DNA from: Paenibacillus oleatilyticus
Lineage (GTDB): Bacteria > Bacillota > Bacilli > Paenibacillales > NBRC-103111
Direction: 5' to 3'
DNA length: 64,000 nt
Assembly (NCBI RefSeq): GCF_018998565.1
Contig: NZ_JAHNZO010000010.1
Location: 124,001 to 188,000 of the forward strand
The position numbers were made by a program, and so were the translations under genes. Every line of letters starts with the position of its first letter. Within the stretch, counting starts at the first letter, position 1. This document shows, piece by piece, positions 61,255 to 64,000 of the stretch. The notes below the pieces were generated by a model. That model made no database searches. It was not told the origin of the DNA and saw nothing but the letters and a program-made list of their open reading frames with translations.

Positions 61255-61992
61255 ATGAAAAAAGATGAGTTTGGAAACCGGATGAAGGAGTATGAGCATG
61301 CGTTCCGACACAGTCTACCGCGCCGTCTCCCGATTATTATCAGAATCGACGGGTGTCATTTTCATTCTTTCACCCGAGGCATGATGAAGCCCTTTGACGA
61401 GACATTGACCCACGCTTTGTGGGAAACGTGCAAATACCTTGCACAAAATATTATGGGATGTAAAATTATTTATCATCAAAGTGACGAAATTTCCTTATTG
61501 CTCACCAATTATGATAAGTTAACGACCCGGTCATGGTTTGAAAACAATATCCAAAAGATCGTTTCCGTATCCGCCTCCATGGCGACGGCCAAGTTTAACG
61601 AAGAGATGCGAAAGATCGATCCGGATAAGCCTCTGGCGACCTTCGACAGCAGGGCTTGGGTGCTTCCGCACGATGAAGTGACCAATTATTTTGTGTGGAG
61701 ACAGCAGGACGCCACGAAAAACAGCATATCGATGGTCGCCCAGGCCAACTTTCCGCATAAGGAACTGCAAGGACTCGATGGAAAGCAGCTTCAAGACAAG
61801 CTTTTCCTGGAGAGAGGCATCAATTGGAACGATCTGCCCGTATGGCAGAAGCGCGGAGCATGTATCACCAAGCAGCAGTATTATAAAGGCGAAGCTTTAA
61901 GAAGCAAATGGGATGTGGACCACGAGACGCCGATCTTTTCGCAGCACAGGGAATACGTGAATCAGTATGTTTATTTGGATAAGGGGGAGTAG
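61255..61992 (+). CDS. Thg1-like protein (3'-5' nucleotidyltransferase, TLP)
   Basis: A 245-residue homologue of tRNA-His guanylyltransferase. Metal-binding residues are Asp32 in IIIRIDGCHFHSFTRG and Asp77/Glu78 in IYHQSDEISLLL; FDSRAWVLPHDEVTNYFVWRQQDATKNSISMVAQANF is the family's second half. Thg1 family enzymes add nucleotides to RNA 5' ends in the 3'-to-5' direction; bacterial versions repair 5'-truncated tRNAs by templated addition, since bacterial tRNA-His already encodes its G-1. They are sporadic in bacteria. ATG 61255 follows AAGGGGGC. The kinase-like gene starts 2 bp after its stop and an HD hydrolase follows, suggesting an RNA-repair operon. Confidence 0.9.
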   Translation: MKKDEFGNRMKEYEHAFRHSLPRRLPIIIRIDGCHFHSFTRGMMKPFDETLTHALWETCKYLAQNIMGCKIIYHQSDEISLLLTNYDKLTTRSWFENNIQKIVSVSASMATAKFNEEMRKIDPDKPLATFDSRAWVLPHDEVTNYFVWRQQDATKNSISMVAQANFPHKELQGLDGKQLQDKLFLERGINWNDLPVWQKRGACITKQQYYKGEALRSKWDVDHETPIFSQHREYVNQYVYLDKGE

Positions 61993-61994
61993 GC

Positions 61995-62429
61995 TTGGAG
62001 TGTGTCCTGTTCATTGGCATTCAGGCTTCCGGCAAATCGACCTTCTACAAAGAAAAGTTTTTTAATACGCACATCCGAATTAACTTGGATATGCTGAAAA
62101 CCAGACACCGAGAAGACATCTACGTGGCCGCCTCCATCGAAGCGAAGCAGCCGTTCGTCGTCGATAATACGAATCCTACCGCCGAGGATCGAAAAAAATA
62201 TATTGAGGCCGCGAAGCGGGGAAGGTTCAAGGTAACCGGCTATTATTTCGAGCCGGATTTTGCGGAATCCATGAAGCGCAATGAACTGAGGGCAGGGACC
62301 GAAAAGATTCCGGAAGTCGGCATAAAAAGCGTACTTAAGAAATTGACTCCGCCCGACGCCGATGAAGGATTCGACGAATTGTATAAAGTGATCTCGCAGA
62401 ACGGCAAGTTTATCGTATCAGAGCTATAG
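61995..62429 (+). CDS. Polynucleotide-kinase-like P-loop kinase
   Basis: A 144-residue protein with P-loop GIQASGKST (8-16), Asp32 in INLDMLKTR (likely catalytic base of the Pnk type), VVDNTNPTAEDRKKY (57-71) and an Arg-bearing lid MKRNELRAGTEKIPEVG. This matches the kinase part of T4-Pnk/bacterial Pnkp-like proteins that phosphorylate RNA or DNA 5'-OH ends. It starts at TTG 61995, two bases after the Thg1-like stop, with AGGGGGAG upstream. A 5'-kinase would make the 5'-phosphate ends that can be adenylated or extended. The same fold also includes nucleoside and small-molecule kinases, so the substrate is inferred. Confidence 0.75.
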   Translation: MECVLFIGIQASGKSTFYKEKFFNTHIRINLDMLKTRHREDIYVAASIEAKQPFVVDNTNPTAEDRKKYIEAAKRGRFKVTGYYFEPDFAESMKRNELRAGTEKIPEVGIKSVLKKLTPPDADEGFDELYKVISQNGKFIVSEL

Positions 62430-62450
62430 CCCCGTAAAGGAGAATGCGAC

Positions 62451-62879
62451 ATGTCGGATTTAACCAAAGCGATCCTTATCGCTACAGCCGCTCATCAAGC
62501 TCAGTTGGATAAGGGCAACCAGCCTTACATTCTTCATCCGTTACGTTTGATGCTGCAAGCGCCGGATAACGACTCAAGAATCGTTGCCGTTCTGCACGAC
62601 GTCATCGAGGATACGGACGTGACGATTGAAGCCCTCAGGCAAGAAGGCTTTGCGGAGCATCTTCTGGAGGCTCTCGATTGTCTCACACGCAAAGACAACG
62701 AGACCTATGAGGAATTCCTTCAGCGAATCAAGCCCAATGCTTTGGCTAGAGTTGTCAAACTCTTGGATCTGGAAGACAACCGGGATGTCCGAAGAATAAA
62801 AAGCCTTTCGGAAAAAGATTTCGAGCGCCTGCAAAGGTACGAGAAAGCCGTAAATTATCTGCTTGCCAAAAGCCCGTAA
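62451..62879 (+). CDS. HD-domain phosphohydrolase (RelA/SpoT hydrolase-like)
   Basis: A 142-residue all-helical protein. Metal-site residues are His29 (YILHPLRLM), His49-Asp50 and Glu53-Asp54 in VLHDVIEDTDVT, and an Asp in VKLLDLEDNRD near residue 105. The HD...ED arrangement is that of the (p)ppGpp hydrolase domain of RelA/SpoT and Mesh1. No synthetase domain is present. It could degrade alarmones, or, given the Thg1 and Pnk-like neighbours, clear phosphate groups from RNA ends. It starts 21 bp after the kinase gene and is the last gene of the unit. AAAGGAG precedes ATG 62451. Confidence 0.78.
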   Translation: MSDLTKAILIATAAHQAQLDKGNQPYILHPLRLMLQAPDNDSRIVAVLHDVIEDTDVTIEALRQEGFAEHLLEALDCLTRKDNETYEEFLQRIKPNALARVVKLLDLEDNRDVRRIKSLSEKDFERLQRYEKAVNYLLAKSP

Positions 62880-62883
62880 CTCC

Positions 62884-63264
62884 TTAATTTACCGTAATTT
62901 TTCGTAACGCCGTTAACGTTCGCAGTCCCGCATGCAGATGTCTTTTTTCGGACTCGTTCATCATAAATTTCACGCCGTAATGATAGAGCGCGTTCGTAGA
63001 TTGCAGCTGCCAGCGAAGCGAACCGTTGAGTTTCAAAAGCTCTTCTTGCAGCTGCACATGCAGAATGATCTGCAGCTTGTTGCTGGCCGCGTTCAAATTT
63101 AAAGGAGTCACGATTTTACACCCCGAGTTGCTGATATCCATCAAGGTTGCTTTGACTGGTGTGCTCGACGTTGAATTGCCGTTAATATTCGTAACTTCGA
63201 AATAGCAGACGATCGGAGAATTTAAACTATATCTAAAAGCATCGCTTCGCTTGTTGTGATACAT
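62884..63264 (-). CDS. PilZ-like domain protein
   Basis: A 126-residue beta-barrel protein: NKRSDAFRYSLNSPIVCYFEV, VKATLMDISNSGCKIVTPLNLNA, SLRWQLQSTNALYHYGVKFM. The DxSxxGC motif is present, but the first c-di-GMP arginine pair reads R-SDAF-R (four residues between) instead of RxxxR, so binding of the second messenger is uncertain. It would act in the cytoplasm on motility or surface functions. It converges on the HD gene with a 4-bp gap. Confidence 0.72.
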   Translation of the reverse strand: MYHNKRSDAFRYSLNSPIVCYFEVTNINGNSTSSTPVKATLMDISNSGCKIVTPLNLNAASNKLQIILHVQLQEELLKLNGSLRWQLQSTNALYHYGVKFMMNESEKRHLHAGLRTLTALRKITVN

Positions 63265-63417
63265 GACGCACCGCCTTCAATAGTATTGGATTGCTGCCCC
63301 ACCATTGGTATGGTTTATACATATATCGGTAATTATGATCAATTATTTAATCTTTTTATAATAACTACAAGAAAAGAATTGTTTAACGAAGGCAATCATG
63401 TTCCCTGATATGTCAAC

Positions 63418-63445
63418 TTTACAAATCTACAAAAATAGATATAAT
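63418..63445 (+). promoter_or_regulatory. Promoter of the arsR-type gene, close to the start codon
   Basis: TTTACA (63418-63423), a 16-bp spacer and a perfect TATAAT (63440-63445). Transcription would begin near 63452, at the ATG of 63453. Confidence 0.65.
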
Positions 63446-63452
63446 GATGCGT

Positions 63453-63764
63453 ATGGATCCTTTATTGATATATAAAGCGTTGTCTAACGAGACCCGTCGT
63501 CAAATTATGGTGTGGTTAAAAGACCCGGAGCAATATTTCGATAAAACTCCCTATATCGAGCACGGGATCGATTTCCGCATCGGCGTGTGTGTATCGGATA
63601 TTCAAGCGAAAGCGGAGCTTGCCCAATCGGTCGTGTCCAACTATTTGTTAACGATGCAAAAAGCCGGCTTGTTGGAAGCGGAGCGGTATGGAAAGTGGAC
63701 GTTTTATCGTCGGAACGAAAAGATCATTCAGCAATTTGCCGAGTATATTCGGACCGAACTTTAA
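63453..63764 (+). CDS. ArsR-family transcriptional regulator
   Basis: A protein of about 103 residues. The winged helix reads LLIYKALSNETRRQIMVWL at the start and DIQAKAELAQSVVSNYLLTMQKAGLLEAERYGKWTFYRRN in the recognition region. No ArsR-type metal CxC motif is seen, so it probably senses something other than arsenite. ATGs at 63444 and 63447 fall inside or just after the -10 element, so 63453 is preferred, and the mRNA may be leaderless as no ribosome site can fit. It lies 97 bp before an MFS transporter gene, its likely target. Confidence 0.85.
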   Translation: MDPLLIYKALSNETRRQIMVWLKDPEQYFDKTPYIEHGIDFRIGVCVSDIQAKAELAQSVVSNYLLTMQKAGLLEAERYGKWTFYRRNEKIIQQFAEYIRTEL

Positions 63765-63860
63765 AAAAGAAAGGAGGGGCGCTCTTTTTTTATTTTTTTG
63801 CATATTCATATCTATATATATGTATTTGAAGATTAAACGGGAAATGGAGATTTGTGAGAA

Positions 63861-64000
63861 ATGAACAAGATCAATCCTTTGCTTATCCTAGTTCTTGCGT
63901 TAGGCGTATTCGGAATTATCACGACGGAAATGGGAATTGTCGGGGTGATGCCCCAGGTTACGCAGAAATTCAACATCTCTGCCTCGCAGGCCGGGTGGCT
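63861..64000 (+). CDS. MFS transporter (DHA1-like), N-terminal part
   Basis: The window ends 46 codons into this gene. The visible sequence, NPLLILVLALGVFGIITTEMGIVGVMPQ then VTQKFNISASQAGWL, is the first helix and loop of an AraJ/YdhL-type MFS efflux transporter (FGIITTEMGIVGVMP is a typical start). ATG 63861 is preceded by TGGAG. The ArsR-type gene directly upstream suggests inducible export of a small molecule. The 97 bp between them are T- and AT-rich, without a clear stem-loop. Confidence 0.85.
   Translation, partial: MNKINPLLILVLALGVFGIITTEMGIVGVMPQVTQKFNISASQAGW

Noticed and set aside
1-64000. tRNA and rRNA genes, prophage or IS transposases
   Set aside because: None was recognised on reading both strands; short stems seen were explained as terminators or repeats.

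Overview
The window looks like chromosomal DNA of a spore-forming, Paenibacillus-like Bacillota. Signs are the moderately GC-rich coding sequence, strong AGGAGG-type ribosome sites, LuxS, a Cse60-like sporulation gene, an S-layer-anchored (SLH) giant enzyme, YesN/YesM-type and membrane-bound AraC regulators, and two carbohydrate ABC transporters of the lipoprotein-permease-permease type. I saw no rRNA, tRNA, CRISPR array, prophage or transposase gene.

Layout. 0-5.5 kb: end of a VOC-fold gene, an AlkC-type DNA repair gene, a TetR regulator, a Fur-controlled ferric-siderophore binding lipoprotein, luxS, a deletion scar joining the remains of an MBOAT acyltransferase and a SMI1/KNR4 gene, and a DUF421 membrane protein. 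5.6-11 kb: a three-gene ABC-2 exporter behind a TetR-like palindrome, then a MalT-like LuxR regulator. 11-15.6 kb: small metabolic and resistance-type genes (VOC, an internally shortened phosphotransferase, a quinone-oxidoreductase-like MDR) and a stand-alone molybdopterin oxidoreductase. 15.6-23.7 kb: an iron locus with two Fur boxes, an AraC regulator, an ECF-type S/T/A set and a YbtP/YbtQ-like pair of ABC half-transporters, resembling the importer part of equibactin/yersiniabactin loci but without biosynthesis genes.

24-30.2 kb: one 2,088-residue surface protein joins a calcineurin-like phosphatase, a GH8 glycanase, several FN3 and beta-sandwich modules and three SLH repeats. 30.3-39 kb: a response regulator with a frameshifted sensor kinase lies divergent to a cre-marked sugar ABC operon ending in a secreted (alpha/alpha)6 glycosidase-like protein. 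39.4-42 kb: an MFS transporter and an MGT-type glycosyltransferase. 42-52.5 kb: a second glycan locus with a membrane AraC regulator, LplB/YtcP-type ABC importer, cytoplasmic GH95 and secreted PL6 lyase. This suggests uptake of uronate-rich or fucose/galactose-decorated polysaccharide fragments.

52.6-64 kb is accessory: a YHYH protein, a DUF4261 / large unknown / WGR-beta-propeller gene set, small spore-type genes, SUKH- and Imm33-like genes, and a compact Thg1-like / polynucleotide-kinase-like / HD-hydrolase operon that looks like an RNA-end repair cassette. A PilZ gene and an ArsR-MFS pair close the window.

The most unusual non-coding signal is a repeat family of three copies (39044-39250, 58482-58688, 58715-58975). 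Each folds into one long hairpin, has termini matching TGTYNAGAAA, and lies between two near-identical copies of a local terminator-like hairpin.
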